The notes beneath the pieces were generated by a model. It had not been told where the DNA came from. It saw only the letters and a list, made by a program, of their open reading frames with translations, and searched no databases. Made by a program: the position numbers and the translations under genes. From Alitta virens (Eukaryota; Annelida; Polychaeta; Phyllodocida; Nereididae), in NCBI GenBank assembly GCA_932294295.1, contig OW028575.1:36458253-36522252 (forward strand): a DNA stretch of 64,000 bases, read 5' to 3'. Shown here in pieces: positions 18,453-29,360 of the stretch (the stretch's first letter is position 1; each line of letters opens with the position of its first letter).

Positions 18453-21400
18453 TTATATGCTAAGATAACCAAATGGTACAGATATATAATTGTCCAGCAA
18501 AATCCTTTTGTCAAAGACAAGATGAGCTGTCTTGTAGGTTGTTCTGTTGAAGATACCTCCATTAACTTTATCCCTGGTAAAAAGGTTGTAAGGAGGTAGC
18601 TTGATGGTCAGTTTTTGATTAATCAGATCCTGCATGCTTTGGAAATTGACAATATGTATATTAGAAGAGTTGATGGTTAGGCCTTTAAACTTAACACATT
18701 CTGAACCATCAGTAAGTCTGTAGGCATAGGATTTTGGTCCTGAAGAAATGAATTCAGTGATCCACTGACCCTGAGGTAGTTCATCTGTGAGTTGACCTAA
18801 AAAGTCCCCCAGGGGAGGCATAGGGTCCCCCTCCTTGGCTGTGTACAAAACACTATCAGTGTCCATGTATAAAACTCTGCGGCCAAGGAAGTCAATGAGG
18901 TTGTACAGTTCAAGTCTGCCCAGCATGTAGTGAATGATGCTATCACATCATTGGATTTCAGGTTGTCTGGCTCAAAGGTTGTTCTGCTCTTGCTTTCTAC
19001 CATTAGGCACTCTTCATTGACCATGTGGATGTTGATGATCTCTGTTGTGGGGTCATTCATCATTCTTTTAAATTTGACAGGATCTGTGAAATAATGATTA
19101 TTGGTCTGGTTGGGTTTCTGACCAAATTTACCCCAAAAGCTATTGAGAGCTAGCTTTGCAACAGTCCGTAGGCCTGGATTGTGTTTGATGTTCTCTTTTC
19201 TAAGAGTGATTCCCTCAGCAGTCTGGTATTGCTCTATATACCTCTCCATATCAGCATCAGTCTTGACCCAGCTGGGCTTTCCTGAGGATTCCTGCTTGAT
19301 GCGGAGAAAGGTGTCCACATATTCCCTAAACAGGGTGTCAGAGGTCTGTTCCCAGTGGTATACTTCATATATCTTGAGAACAGTGTAGCCTTTTTCTATT
19401 GCTTTCATAATCTCTGGTGTGCAATAGGTCCCTGTTATTGCTCTCTCATCTGTTGTACACTGACAGGGTTTGATGTTTTCATTGTCACAGCATGTCCTAC
19501 AGAGAGGAAATGTCAGTTTTCCTCTGCATCGGTAAGGTAGAACAGCATGATACAGAGATTGCGGTGGGAGTATCTTCAACTTGGCTATACCAAAGTAAGA
19601 TGCCATTGAATAATCAAAGTCCCTGGTTATTATCTTTGGGTGCCGGACAGGTAGAGGCTTGTACTTGTTGATGAATGAATAGAGACTTGTGAAGTCATAA
19701 AAATGGATCTTCTCCCCCGGCTGCACCTTGTGGTAGATAGATACTGGTATAACCCTTCCTCCAAAAAAAAAAGATCTAATGTCCAGCCTCTGGGGTATGT
19801 CAAGCTTGGAAACAAAGTCATTCATCACTGGAGATTCCTTGACCTGCTGGTCAAATTGACATTCCCATATTGTCACCAGCTTGGGGGCTCTGGTCTTGAG
19901 AAATTCTTCTCTATTCATGGTCTTGTCATGGAGTTCTTGCATGGTAGAACCTCCTGGCCTATCTCTTATATGTCTATCAGGAAAACAAGTAGCACATCCA
20001 TGCCAACGGCAACCATAAAATTCATAGAGTACTCCACTTTCACTGGCTCCATCAATTCTATATTTGTCTACCTTGAACTCCCCAGTGTTTCTAGCATGTT
20101 GAATTGATATGTTGTTTTTATGACTGAGATATTCTAGCCACTGGATTGACTTGTAGCTGTGGTTGTTTCTTGCAATATAGCCATTGGATGGTATGTGTGC
20201 AATATCAGAAGCCTCAAATAGCTTTTCTTTGATTTCTCCTGCTGGCACAGTGTCAGTTCCATTGTGATAATTGCCTCCCTTTTTCTTCAGAGTGACCTTA
20301 CTGTTATCCTGCAGGGTAGCATCATAATATTCTACCAGGAAGTTTTGTCTGAAGATCTGCATGCAGGTTGATGCAATTGTAACTTCTGAGAAAGGATCAG
20401 TGCTTTGCATACCATCATCAGTTTCAACAGAGGTAACATCTTTAATTAGTTTTCTGAATGTCAATGATGCCTTTCTGAGAATCTCAACATCAGTCCGGCA
20501 GTATTCCTCCATGTCCTTGTGCATGTCATAGGGTCCTATTCTATTCCTGTACCAGTCAGCTTCAATGTCCCTGGAATAATATTGCATTTCAGGGTAACTA
20601 GCAAAATGCCTCTGCTGGAAGTGTTCCCTAGTATTGAATTTGTGTGGGAAGTCCCCCTTGTTTAGTGCTGCAGAAAGGCCTAGTGTCTTTGGTAGTTTTT
20701 TTAGAGCCATTGGCATGAAACGGTAGGAGTCTATTAATCTCATACTGAGTCCTGGGACATGCATGTAGAGAATCTTGGTGCCATTCCTTATGATCTTGGG
20801 AAATATACCATTATTGATCAGATAATGCTGAAGGAAAACAAAATCATAATTACTGCCACAATGGGCCATTGAGGTATAACCTTTGTGGCTCTCATGAAAT
20901 AACCAGCGTCCAAAGTCTTCAAGAGTATTTTGTCCTTTGAACATGACCTCCTTCTTGTAGCAGCTGGGGCAGGTTGAACTCTTGCTGTGGTTGTGACATT
21001 GTACACCACAGGAGTTGCAATGTGTCTGTTGGTCGGTACATTCTGAGCATTCAGTCTGTGCAATGACCATATTTGGTATATGTTGAGAGAGTCCACAGTA
21101 CCAAAGGTTACAATTACTGCATCTACGGCATGTTGGGCAAACATAGTCTTCAGTGCATGTCTGACAAGTTGACCTCTTAGTGGGCATGTAACCATCTTGA
21201 CATTGAAAGACCTCATCCTGTGTTGCTTCAAAATCAAAAAATATGAACTTCTCTGTACTTGGTTTTGCCTCAGCTGATCTCATGTAGCAGTGGTGCTCCC
21301 CTACAAAGAACAGACTACAGCACTGACATTGCCATTCATGGCAAACATGCTCCTCTCTGCTTCGGTATAATGTGTTGAGCAGTTTCCTACAGCTTGTGCA

Positions 21401-22969
21401 TTTGAAATACATATCACATCTGGAGAGTTTGTCTTGATCCTTCCTGGGTCCCTTCTGATATTGTTGTGTTTCCTTGTGAGTGTGGTAGCATTGCAGACTG
21501 CGACACAGTCTGTTGCAGTCTTTGCAATGGAGTTTGCCATCCCAGGTACATTCTTCTCTATTGCATACAGGGCATCTTTGTGAACAGTGATGAGTGGAAT
21601 TTCTCCCATAAAACTGGAGACATGCTGTGCAGATTTCTTTGCTAGCAAATAAACCATGTATGTTTGTTATTGCATGAAAATGGTCTCCATCCTTGTAGAG
21701 AAATATTTTGGACTTCCTGGACTGGTTCCCAGCATATGTAATATCATGTCCTACTGTTTTGTCTATTACAACAATCTGTACATCAAGATGGTTTTCAAAT
21801 TTGTGAAATTCCCTAATTTCAATTTGTCTGTTAGCAGGTATATTTACCTCTTTTAGTAGCTGGAGGGCTCTACTTAGCTGTGAATTAGATCCAGGCCGGT
21901 GAGCTCTTTGGTGGTCAATGAGATGGTGATATTGTGGATCTTCTTGAAGTTTTGCCATGCATATGACAATGGCTCTTGCAGCACAGGTAACATCATTAGG
22001 CAGCTCAGGAATGGTAACAATACATTTCTTTCTAAACAGAGAACTGTTCTTGTCTTGAGTATTTGTGCTGGTGATGAGTAGTCTTTTTTGTTGTTTCTGA
22101 GAATGACAAATATGATGAGACTGCTTCTTGTAAAACATCTTGCAGTTAAAACAGATCTCTCTGTTTGGAAGGAGTCCTTCAATGTTGATTATGGAATGCA
22201 TGCCATTGTCTTGGTATAAAAATATTCTGCTTTCTCTGGTTTCATTCATGTGTAAGATGTTGTAGTCAGCATCAACAACAATTATTTGAACATTGAAGTG
22301 ATCTTCAAATTTGAATAATTGTGACAGCTCAATTGATCTGTCCCAGGGGAGTTGTAGCTTGGTGAGTATTCTCCTTGCTCTTCCCAGTTGAGAATTAGCA
22401 CCTAGTTGGTGTGCCTTATCTGCTCTGATTAGGTTGTTAAAAAGTGGGTCTTTCCTTAGTTTGGCCATGCAGACAATGATGGATCTGGCAACACCTGTAG
22501 TATCATTTGGTATTTCTGGAATAGTGATGATAGGACTGCCTCCACCTTTGTCAGGATGAAAAATACCAAAATTAACATGGAAAGAATTGTCAACACTGAG
22601 ACTCTCATCAGACTGTAGCACTTTTTCCATGCGGTCCATAATGGTCTTTCCAGTGATGAGGGATTCAGGTCTCATATGAATAACAATATCCTGTCTGAGA
22701 TCATTGTGCTGTATGACAACTCTTGCCTTATCATGTGGTCCATGTCTCTCTGTTGCCTTGTCAACTACATCTTGAAACATGTCCTCAAGTTGTTGTTGCA
22801 TGTCTATCAATCTATGACCCATGTATTGCTGATCAAAGGTTGCTCTGAAGTTCCTTTCTTCATAGCCATATCTCCTGGCAACTCTATGCTGAATCTCCTT
22901 GATATGGTAAGGTAAAAGTCTTGGAGCTTTAACTCTTGAGTTATCATCAAATAAAGATTGTTTTGCCAT
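18453..22969 (-). pseudogene. Protein-primed family B DNA polymerase, one frameshift, element A
   Basis: The first frame (18797-22969, 1390 residues) carries the exonuclease motifs: ExoI FIFFDFEATQ (about residue 575), ExoII SNYDFVFLQ (about 703) and ExoIII YCRTDVEIL (about 825). It also has polymerase motif A DFTSLYS (about 1093) and motif B LALNSFWGKFGQ (about 1275). A one-base shift near 18926 moves motif C (YMDTDSVLY) into the second frame (18453-18926), which ends normally with FDKRILLDNY. The N-terminal region has two tandem copies of a domain of about 150 residues (near 145-300 and 313-470). Cysteine-rich segments flank ExoI. The total length is in the range of Maverick polymerases. 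The enzyme replicates the element from its termini. Confidence 0.92.
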
Positions 22970-23148
22970 GCTGATATTGAAGATTTGGCAAGATGGATCA
23001 TCTTTTTATAGTAATCAGAAGTGGAAATGAAGTATTCTGATTGGATGAGACTAGTGTGTAATTTGATTGGTCTATATGCATGGGAGGGCCAAACAAGTCT
23101 GGACATGCAGCATACTTGATGACCTTAGATGACCTACAGTTGATGACC

Positions 23149-23466
23149 TTAGATGACCTGCAGTGAATGACTCATACCAGTCTCTTCATTTGGGTCATGA
23201 TCCTTTGTTCCTTCTTCATTCAGTCTCCTCATAGCTTCAAGTTGCCAAATTATGCCATTTCTACTTTCATCATCAGGAGTTATTGGGTGAATTATGTTTT
23301 TCTCAGTATTGAAAGTAACAGTAAGCTTTTTAAGACTGATTTTATCTGTGTGACTTTCCATTTCTGAATGATAAAATGTTTCTCTCTCTTTATTTATAGA
23401 GACCAGAGTTATTTTTTGTTCAGCATGTATGATCATGTTGCTGTTATAGAGTATTTTTAGATCCAA
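23149..23466 (-). CDS. Small unknown ORF next to right terminal repeat, element A
   Basis: About 105 residues, charged, with no signal peptide or known domain. It contains alternating strand-like stretches (KLTVTFNTEKNIIHPI) and an acidic end. It lies between the polymerase and the right inverted repeat. Coding status is uncertain. Confidence 0.35.
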   Translation of the reverse strand: MDLKILYNSNMIIHAEQKITLVSINKERETFYHSEMESHTDKISLKKLTVTFNTEKNIIHPITPDDESRNGIIWQLEAMRRLNEEGTKDHDPNEETGMSHSLQVI

Positions 23467-23739
23467 ACAGATGAGTCATAAGATGAAGTAGTGAGACATT
23501 TGATCAGTTACCATCAAATAACATCAAAGGATAGACAGGGGGTAGGATGTATCCATACTTAAGTATAATGAGCCTAGTATATAATAGTAATGCATATAGG
23601 TAATTTATTTTTAGAAACTGACTCATGTGAAATAATGTCAATTTTCACTATCAACAATGATCAAAGGGGTAGAATTGTAAGCATTAGGCTAAACTATCAT
23701 CCTTCAAAGGAGAGGATCGAGGTGACAGCTCTCACCTAG

Positions 23740-24427
23740 TGAGGTCATGAACTTTGACCAGGGTAAATAACACTGGTCTCCCCTCTGGTGAGTCACAAGG
23801 GTAAAAATAGCAGATCTCCCCCCTGGTGAGTAACAAATTTTAGGTCAGAGGACTGTAGTGTTTAGTTGTCTAGCCTAGAATATCTATCTATATCTGTCTA
23901 GAATTGTCTAGCCTATCTATATTTGTTCTAGACTATCTGTCTATATATCTGAGTAGATTAGAGTGGCTTATTAGAGAGGAGGTGGCTTATTAGACAGGGC
24001 GGTTGCAAATGGGGGGGGGGGGCTAGAGGACATAGAGAATGAAAGTTAGTATGGGAAGTGCCAGGTGATAGGCTAAGTAGACAGTGGATCAAAAGTAGGT
24101 GAAGTAGGGTCAAGCAGGATCAAGGGGGGGTCGATGAAAGTTAGCATGGGAAGTGCCCCGTGTGCTAATTAGATATGGGGATCGATGAAAGTTAGCATGG
24201 GGACAGGGGATCAAAGAGGGTCAAGTAGGGTCAAGTGGGGGGGTCAAGTGGGGTCAAGGGGGGGGGGTCGATGAAAGTTAGCATGGGAAGTGCCTGGGTG
24301 CAAAGAGAAAGGTCAAGTGGGGTCAAATTTTTGGTGATTTTTGGGGGGGTCAGCTAGAGGACATCGAGGATGAAAATTAGCATGGAAAATTGGGGGGGGG
24401 GGGATCAGACCTACCCCTCTTAGTAGT
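23740..24427 (-). repeat. Right terminal inverted repeat of element A
   Basis: Reverse complement of 3570-4458. Both read actactaagaggggtaggtc from the outer end. It has fewer copies of the C-rich internal unit than the left copy. Confidence 0.88.
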
Positions 24428-24433
24428 GCTGTA
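24428..24433. repeat. Right target-site duplication of element A
   Basis: gctgta follows the right terminus (cctcttagtagt). It is identical to 3564-3569. Confidence 0.88.
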
Positions 24434-24754
24434 GCTTTGTAACACTTTTCTACGTATAATGTTTTCAGTAGCATTTTAGTCTTATCGTAGAGTAATTTTT
24501 TGTGACCTAATAACAACTAAATCAGAATCCTTCAACAATCCCTCACAACGTAGCATTATAGCTATCTCATTGGTATTGACATGACAAATCAATACATCAG
24601 CATAGTCTCGTAGTATTTCCATAGTGAGTTGCAAGAGTGGGACAGACCCTACCTTTTTATACATGTAGTCAACAGGTATCATGTAATTAACAATCCGGTT
24701 AGGAAGTAGTAACATGAGAAGTATGAAATTGCATGCAACTATCAGTATCTGCAT
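24428..24754 (-). pseudogene. 5' part of the CARD-like gene of element B
   Basis: The ATG at 24754 opens a hydrophobic N terminus, then a helical region resembling a CARD: LRDYADVLI, then MLRCEGLLKDSDLVVI (the L-x-x-x-G-L-L turn), and in the next frame LLYDKTKMLLKTL. A one-base shift in or near the A6 run at about 24498 changes the frame. The shifted frame then runs unbroken to the insertion site and continues at 3569. The helix pattern lines up with the CARDs of A and C, but no RRGP signature is present. Element A therefore disrupted the CARD-like domain itself. The 3' half is at 3016-3569. Confidence 0.55.
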
Positions 24755-25152
24755 GTATAGAGCATTCTCTCATAAACAACTCATCATGCCATGCCTAAAT
24801 TTGCTGTACTAACGTGTGTAATTTTAGACTTTCTCAAATAGATCATCTTATTTGTTTAAAATATGATTGAAACACGTGCTTTGCCCTACATTATAACAAA
24901 TACAATAATTTAATATATATGTATATATTTATTAATGTGGTGATATATATTGGTACATTACTGACAAAAATGCAACACGCATAAACATAGTGTCTATATA
25001 TTATAACAAAGTACTTATAAAGAGATTATATAATAATGCTACAAATAAACGTATGTAATAGTATGGATATATAATTATAGTATAATGAACTATGTTCTGC
25101 CACCTTTTATAACAATATTATACGACCTATAGAACATATTTGAGGTATTAAG
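24755..25152. other. AT-rich spacer
   Basis: No gene or clear regulatory element seen. There is a run of atatatgtatatatt near 24915. Confidence 0.5.
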
Positions 25153-26020
25153 TTAATTAGGCGAATTTGTGACTGTAGAACTGGATGAAGCAGTAGGCTG
25201 CCTGAGTGGGATATTGTAAGGACGATGTGCATGTCTTGGTATAGATGGCTTAGGTGTGCAGTGGTCACATGCATGCACATCGTCCTGAGTATCATGAGTG
25301 TTGTAGCAAGCTGTCAGTTCAGCCAAACCGCTCCATCTGCCTTCAAGTTGTGGCAGGAAGTCTAGCAGTTTCGCGAACTCATACTTCGTGAGCTTTACAC
25401 CTCTTTGTGTTGGATGTTCGGATGTAGGCGACATGTTTCTGAAGAAACTGTGGCGCAGGTCAATTGTGCAGGAGGCCTTTTTTGCACTGCAGTGCACATT
25501 TTTGCCAATGTGTATCTTGAAAATATTCTGAGAATATTCGTCAACCTCAGACGTATTGTCGAACATCTCATTATCATCAGTAATACACTCTATATCATCA
25601 ATCATGTCCGTTCTAGCTGAATCACTCATAATTGCCTCAGTTACGTCGTCTGTTTGATGCGTATTACTATCCTATAACAAATAGTAAAGGAGAAGATTAT
25701 TACAATGTTACATATATGAATATATATTAACAGTATTATACCAAGATACTTACAATACCTATGAAAGTAGCCATGTTACGCATGTTCTCAAGCAAATCTC
25801 GCGTTTGCTGCTTATCCAGTGTAACCCCTTTCTTTGTAGGGATCAGACAGTAATTTTGGTCGTCTAAAGTGTAGACCCTGAGATGCATTGACACCTTGCC
25901 TCTGTACCGATGGAGCGTAAGAAATTTCCTTGAGCTAATTTCTCTATGCCACAAAAACTGAACCTTTATCTGCGTTCCTCCATGATTGTAGTATTTCCTG
26001 GTCATCGTATTGTTTGCCAT
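25153..26020 (-). CDS. Two-exon tandem PC4-like protein, element B
   Basis: Exon 1 is 25754-26020 (ATG at 26020). A GTAAGT donor and TAG acceptor join it in phase 0 to exon 2 at 25153-25671, giving 261 residues. Exon 1 has a PC4-like domain: FLTLHRYRGKVSMHLRVY, then IPTKKGVTLDKQQ. Exon 2 begins with an acidic linker, then a second copy: CTIDLRHSFF, then PTQRGVKLTKYEFAKLL. A Ser/Pro-rich tail with CDHC follows. The layout parallels the single-exon gene of element A. A TATAAAAGG box is present upstream. Binding of single-stranded or promoter DNA is expected for the family. Confidence 0.72.
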
Positions 26021-26103
26021 TTTGTGTGTTGCGATATATGTTTTGATATGAGAGTTTAGCAAGTCTTCGTAGAAGCGAGATAATGCATAGATCCAGTATC
26101 AGG

Positions 26104-26112
26104 CCTTTTATA
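26104..26112 (-). promoter_or_regulatory. TATA box for the PC4-like gene of element B
   Basis: TATAAAAGG on the minus strand, 84 bp before the ATG at 26020. A near-perfect consensus. Confidence 0.65.
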
Positions 26113-26388
26113 GTACTCAGCATTTTTAATTATTAATCATTTGTATGTTTGTTTGGCATATCATCATGTATCACATGTCATTAAATAACATTTAATTGTT
26201 ATAGTGTCATTGTGTGTCCCATGTACTTAAATAACCGTGCATGATGCTAGTTTTTAATAGCTATGACGCCGGAGCGTCTGTTGTATGAATATTCATTACA
26301 TCTGTTATTACTTAATAACGCATTTTATAAAACAGTTGTACTATATATCTTTAATATCTCAATTATAACTTTTAGTTCTAATACCAAT

Positions 26389-26772
26389 TCACTTGAAAAC
26401 TCTAATCCAATTTGCTTTAAGTTTAGACTTTCTATCATGCTGCTTAGATGTCTTGTTGCTACGTTTATCAGTTGTCTTGTTGTTACGTTTATCACGAGTA
26501 ATTGTGTGATTATTTCTTTTTTTCTTTGTAAACTTCTTTATAAAAGTATCTATATCGTCATGCTTAAGACCTGGGGGATAATCAGTCTCTTTATGAGTTA
26601 TATCACCTCTTGCTCTCTGTGTGGTATTTATCTTATCATAGTGTGATATTAAGGATTCATCACCCTCTTTATTATCTGTAGATTGTATTAGTTTGTTATC
26701 TTTAATACTTTTAAGTTGTTCTAGCATTCTATTATATTTATCTCTAGGTATAACGATATTTTCCTCAGCCAT
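26389..26772 (-). CDS. Basic unknown protein, element B
   Basis: 127 residues from ATG 26772. The N terminus (NIVIPRDKYNRMLEQL) resembles the opening of the conserved protein at 13491 in A, which also starts with I/V-P-x-x-x-Y-N-x-L. The C-terminal half is a K/R/T/N-rich low-complexity region (KKFTKKKRNN, then DKRSNKTSKQHD). The conserved core with W and IxDL seen in A and C is not present. It may therefore be a diverged or truncated relative, or a distinct basic virion protein. Confidence 0.55.
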   Translation of the reverse strand: MAEENIVIPRDKYNRMLEQLKSIKDNKLIQSTDNKEGDESLISHYDKINTTQRARGDITHKETDYPPGLKHDDIDTFIKKFTKKKRNNHTITRDKRNNKTTDKRSNKTSKQHDRKSKLKANWIRVFK

Positions 26773-26854
26773 GGCCTACAACTGCAACAAGCTTAGGCAG
26801 AACACTTTTTATCAGTAGTGCTATAACATCTGCTTTACTGGTGATTAAATGACG

Positions 26855-27091
26855 TCAAGTGTTAAGTGTTGCACGTTTGTCAGCCAAATCTCTAATGACG
26901 CGTTTGTACAATATAAGAGACTTCTTATAGCCTCGTTTTAATGTCACAATGCCCGTGAGAATATTTCTAGCTATTTCAACCACTGCCAGAATCTGACTCT
27001 TACTAATATGTGATAAGATAGCTTTAACTTGATCCTTGCTAAGTAAAGCCACGACTTTTAAAAAAGTAATGTTCTCTTTCATCTGTTTCAT
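26855..27091 (-). CDS. Small conserved Polinton protein, element B
   Basis: 78 residues from ATG 27091, overlapping the ATPase stop by four bases (ATGA). It is helical and basic with FLKVVALLSKDQVKAIL, EIARNILTG and YKRVIRDLADKR, matching the 13922 gene of A. The product ends earlier than that of A, so its C-terminal basic half may be lost. Confidence 0.62.
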   Translation of the reverse strand: MKQMKENITFLKVVALLSKDQVKAILSHISKSQILAVVEIARNILTGIVTLKRGYKKSLILYKRVIRDLADKRATLNT

Positions 27092-27720
27092 GATTGAGGG
27101 AGAAACACAATCGTTTCCTCACCTGGAAATATATTAGAACGTAATTTATATTGTTTGTCAACATTGGGTGATAAATCTATTATTAAATAACCATAGCTCC
27201 TTTTAGTAGCACGTTCATAACTGTCCATGAAATACTTCGTTTCACCAGGTAGAACCTGGCTTGTTAAAGATGATACCTGGTGGCCATTTCTATGATTACA
27301 AAAAAGGCATATACAATGAGAATTTCTACTTATTAATCTAGCAGCTTTACTTTCATAAAACATGTCTCGTAAAGTTATAATACATGAAACATGACAATGG
27401 TGGCTAAGAACGCATATTATTTCAGCAACATGTGAACCCTGACGGTTATCATTCAAATTACTCATTTGGTCATCAAGAACAAGTAAACTGTGAGCTCTGT
27501 TTGTTTCCCAGAGATCTGTTAAATATTGTTTTGATGGAATATCTTTCCTAAATTCTATAATATCACCTAAGATATTTTCTAGGTCACTGAAATTATCCTG
27601 CCATACAGAGTATACATATATTATCTTTGCAACTTGAGGTGTAAACATTGTCTTATAATTTATTAACAAACGTTTAACAAACTCCGTTTTTCCAGCCTGT
27701 GTACATGTTTGCTCTGCCAT
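27088..27720 (-). CDS. DNA-packaging ATPase, element B
   Basis: 210 residues with Walker A TQAGKTEF almost at the start, Walker B SLLVLDDQM and the C-terminal YGYLIIDLS with LRSNIFPGEE. About 35 residues that precede Walker A in element A are missing. Either the start is truncated or a short upstream exon exists. It follows the capsid gene with a 34-bp gap, as in A. Confidence 0.82.
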   Translation of the reverse strand: MAEQTCTQAGKTEFVKRLLINYKTMFTPQVAKIIYVYSVWQDNFSDLENILGDIIEFRKDIPSKQYLTDLWETNRAHSLLVLDDQMSNLNDNRQGSHVAEIICVLSHHCHVSCIITLRDMFYESKAARLISRNSHCICLFCNHRNGHQVSSLTSQVLPGETKYFMDSYERATKRSYGYLIIDLSPNVDKQYKLRSNIFPGEETIVFLPQS

Positions 27721-27754
27721 GATGTAACAGTTATGACAGATGTTTGTGTACTAA

Positions 27755-29191
27755 CTATACATCCGTCACACCGCGGTATTTATCAATAGTAACTGTAGCA
27801 GGAAACTTTGCAAAAACAATAAGTGTTGTGGGTTCCGGTAAAGCCTCAGCAAATCTTAGACTGATGCGTAAATTACCTGTGCGCTTTAATGGCAGGATAT
27901 CGTCATTGTTAGAAATATATTGAGAATCAGCATCAAATCTATAGAATGTATAACCTTGCATATATTCTTCGTGTGAAAGAGGATTAAAATGGTCACCATA
28001 CTCAATTCCACAAAGAGTTTTGTATGCATCTATGTACGAGCTTGTTTCGGGTTTTTTGTTATATGAAGGCATGATGGGACCTTGACCTAGGTCATGACCA
28101 TCTACAGTTTCTTGAATGAAATTGAGAGAAGTGTGTTCAAACATAAATGGATGTGTAAACAGAGTGCCATGATTACTAACATCTGTAACTAAACCACAAA
28201 CCATCTCGCATGGTACTCGTCCTGCAAAAGGATCATTAACAGTACATGAAAACTGTCCTTTACCCAATGTGAATTTTTTAACCTCTGTTTTAATATATGG
28301 AAAAATAGCTTGTTTGTCATGCCTTATTTCAGCATGAGATACCAATATTTCGGGTATTACTTCGATCATTGAAACACTTAAGGAAGCTCTAGTAATCTGT
28401 ACTTTATAACCACCAGCTGTCAACTCAGGAGCCATTAAGCAGAACTCAGGCATACTAGGATATAATGTGATACCTAAATTCACACCATTTGGTATGAACT
28501 TGTATATCTCTAAAATATCACAGTACAAGTTACCTGACATATCTACCTCATTGGAGTTAGCAAAGAAACTAGATCTTTTTGTTAATCCTTTGTTATCTCC
28601 TAATTGCCAATTAGGATCTCCTAACTCTCCAGGTGTATCCTTGTAAAACATTCCCATTTAGAGAGTAGTATTTTTCATCTCAGTGTTGGTATGTAATAAA
28701 GCTTTGAAATAAGCTAGATATGGATACGATTCATCAGAATGTGTCAGCACTTTATTCTGTAGTGCTACATCAACACGGCTAAACATTGAATGCATAAAAT
28801 TGTTAACTACTCCAACAGAAGCCTGTTTATTAGATGTAGTAGATGTGTTAGCAGAGGTTGAGGCACTAGCTTCAGCATCTGTGCTTTCTTCGTCTTTTGC
28901 TCTCTTCTCTTTACTATTGCTATCTTTTGTTACTGTAACAGGCTCTATACTAGTTCCATTTTGTCTTACAATTTTGCACGTAATATTAAGTCGTGTCCTG
29001 CGCAGGTCTAAATAATTACTACTATTATTATTAATTTGAAACTGTATAACACCTTGAGTTGAAAAATCATTTACAGGATAAAAAGTCGTTATATGATTAT
29101 TCTTAATGTCTACATTTTGTATAGGTTTCTGGAATATTGCTAATTCTTCCGAATAACCTATATACACATCATCTAAAACTTCTTGGGTCAT
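27755..29191 (-). pseudogene. Major capsid protein with one nonsense codon, element B
   Basis: A 479-codon frame runs from ATG 29191 (MTQEVLDDVYIGYSEEL) to 27755, broken only by TAA at 28658-28660. The N-terminal part has the jelly-roll start (IQFQINNNSSNYLDLRRTRL), a K/E/S/T-rich insert and VVNNFMHSMFSRVDVALQNK with YPYLAYF. After the stop come FYKDT, FIPNGVNLGITLYPSMPEF and LRISLRFAEALPEPTTLIVF. A single C-to-T change in a glutamine codon would explain the stop. A methionine follows immediately, but no internal capsid start is expected. Confidence 0.86.
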
Positions 29192-29240
29192 TATGTAATT
29201 ACTCAAACAGCTCCGCCACGTGACCAATCTTAAACTTCTA

Positions 29241-29360
29241 TAGCGCCACCTGGTGTCCAAATTCCTTAAAACTTCGATAGCTCCACCTGGTGTCCAATAA
29301 TCGATCCTCAGCGCCACCTGGTGCCAAATCTTAATACTTATAGCGCTGCCTGGCGATATT
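29241..29360 (-). promoter_or_regulatory. Cluster of four CTCF-like motifs upstream of the element B capsid gene
   Basis: tagcgccacctggtgtcca (29241), tagctccacctggtgtcca (29278), cagcgccacctggtgcca (29309) and tagcgctgcctggcga (29341) are spaced 31-37 bp apart. The first differs by about two positions from the reverse complement of the CTCF core as I know it. Their orientation is opposite to the cluster at 1546-1680. They lie just before the capsid start codon on the minus strand, so they could also be a viral promoter element. Confidence 0.5.

Larger units (their letters stand above)
3570..24427 (-). mobile_element. Element A: near-intact Polinton/Maverick (adintovirus-like), 20.9 kb
   Basis: The element is bounded by inverted repeats that begin with the same 14 bases read inward and is flanked by a 6-bp duplication. 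It encodes a family B polymerase, DDE integrase with chromodomain, penton-like protein, basic core protein, double-jelly-roll capsid protein and packaging ATPase on the minus strand, plus accessory genes near the left end. Length and gene set are typical of Mavericks. Only two disabling lesions are visible in the core genes: a one-base frameshift in the polymerase near 18926 and a TAA in the integrase at 17267-17269. No adenovirus-type cysteine protease was recognised. Recent insertion is inferred from the few lesions and similar terminal repeats. Confidence 0.93.
893..29360 (-). mobile_element. Element B: old Polinton/adintovirus-like element, split by element A
   Basis: B consists of the sequence either side of element A. 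Left of A it holds a spliced membrane-protein gene and the 3' half of a CARD-like gene. Right of A it holds the other half of that gene, a tandem PC4-like gene, two small conserved genes, a packaging ATPase and a major capsid gene. The order of the right part matches element A (capsid, ATPase, two small genes, PC4-like). No polymerase, integrase or penton is visible, so B is truncated beyond the capsid gene or continues off the left edge. No terminal inverted repeat was found and the outer limits are approximate. Confidence 0.75.

Noticed and set aside
1483..29360. CTCF-like blocks at 1483-1680 and 29241-29360 as terminal inverted repeats of element B
   Set aside because: They are partly inverted-similar, but the left block lies inside an intron of a B gene, so it cannot be the end of the element.
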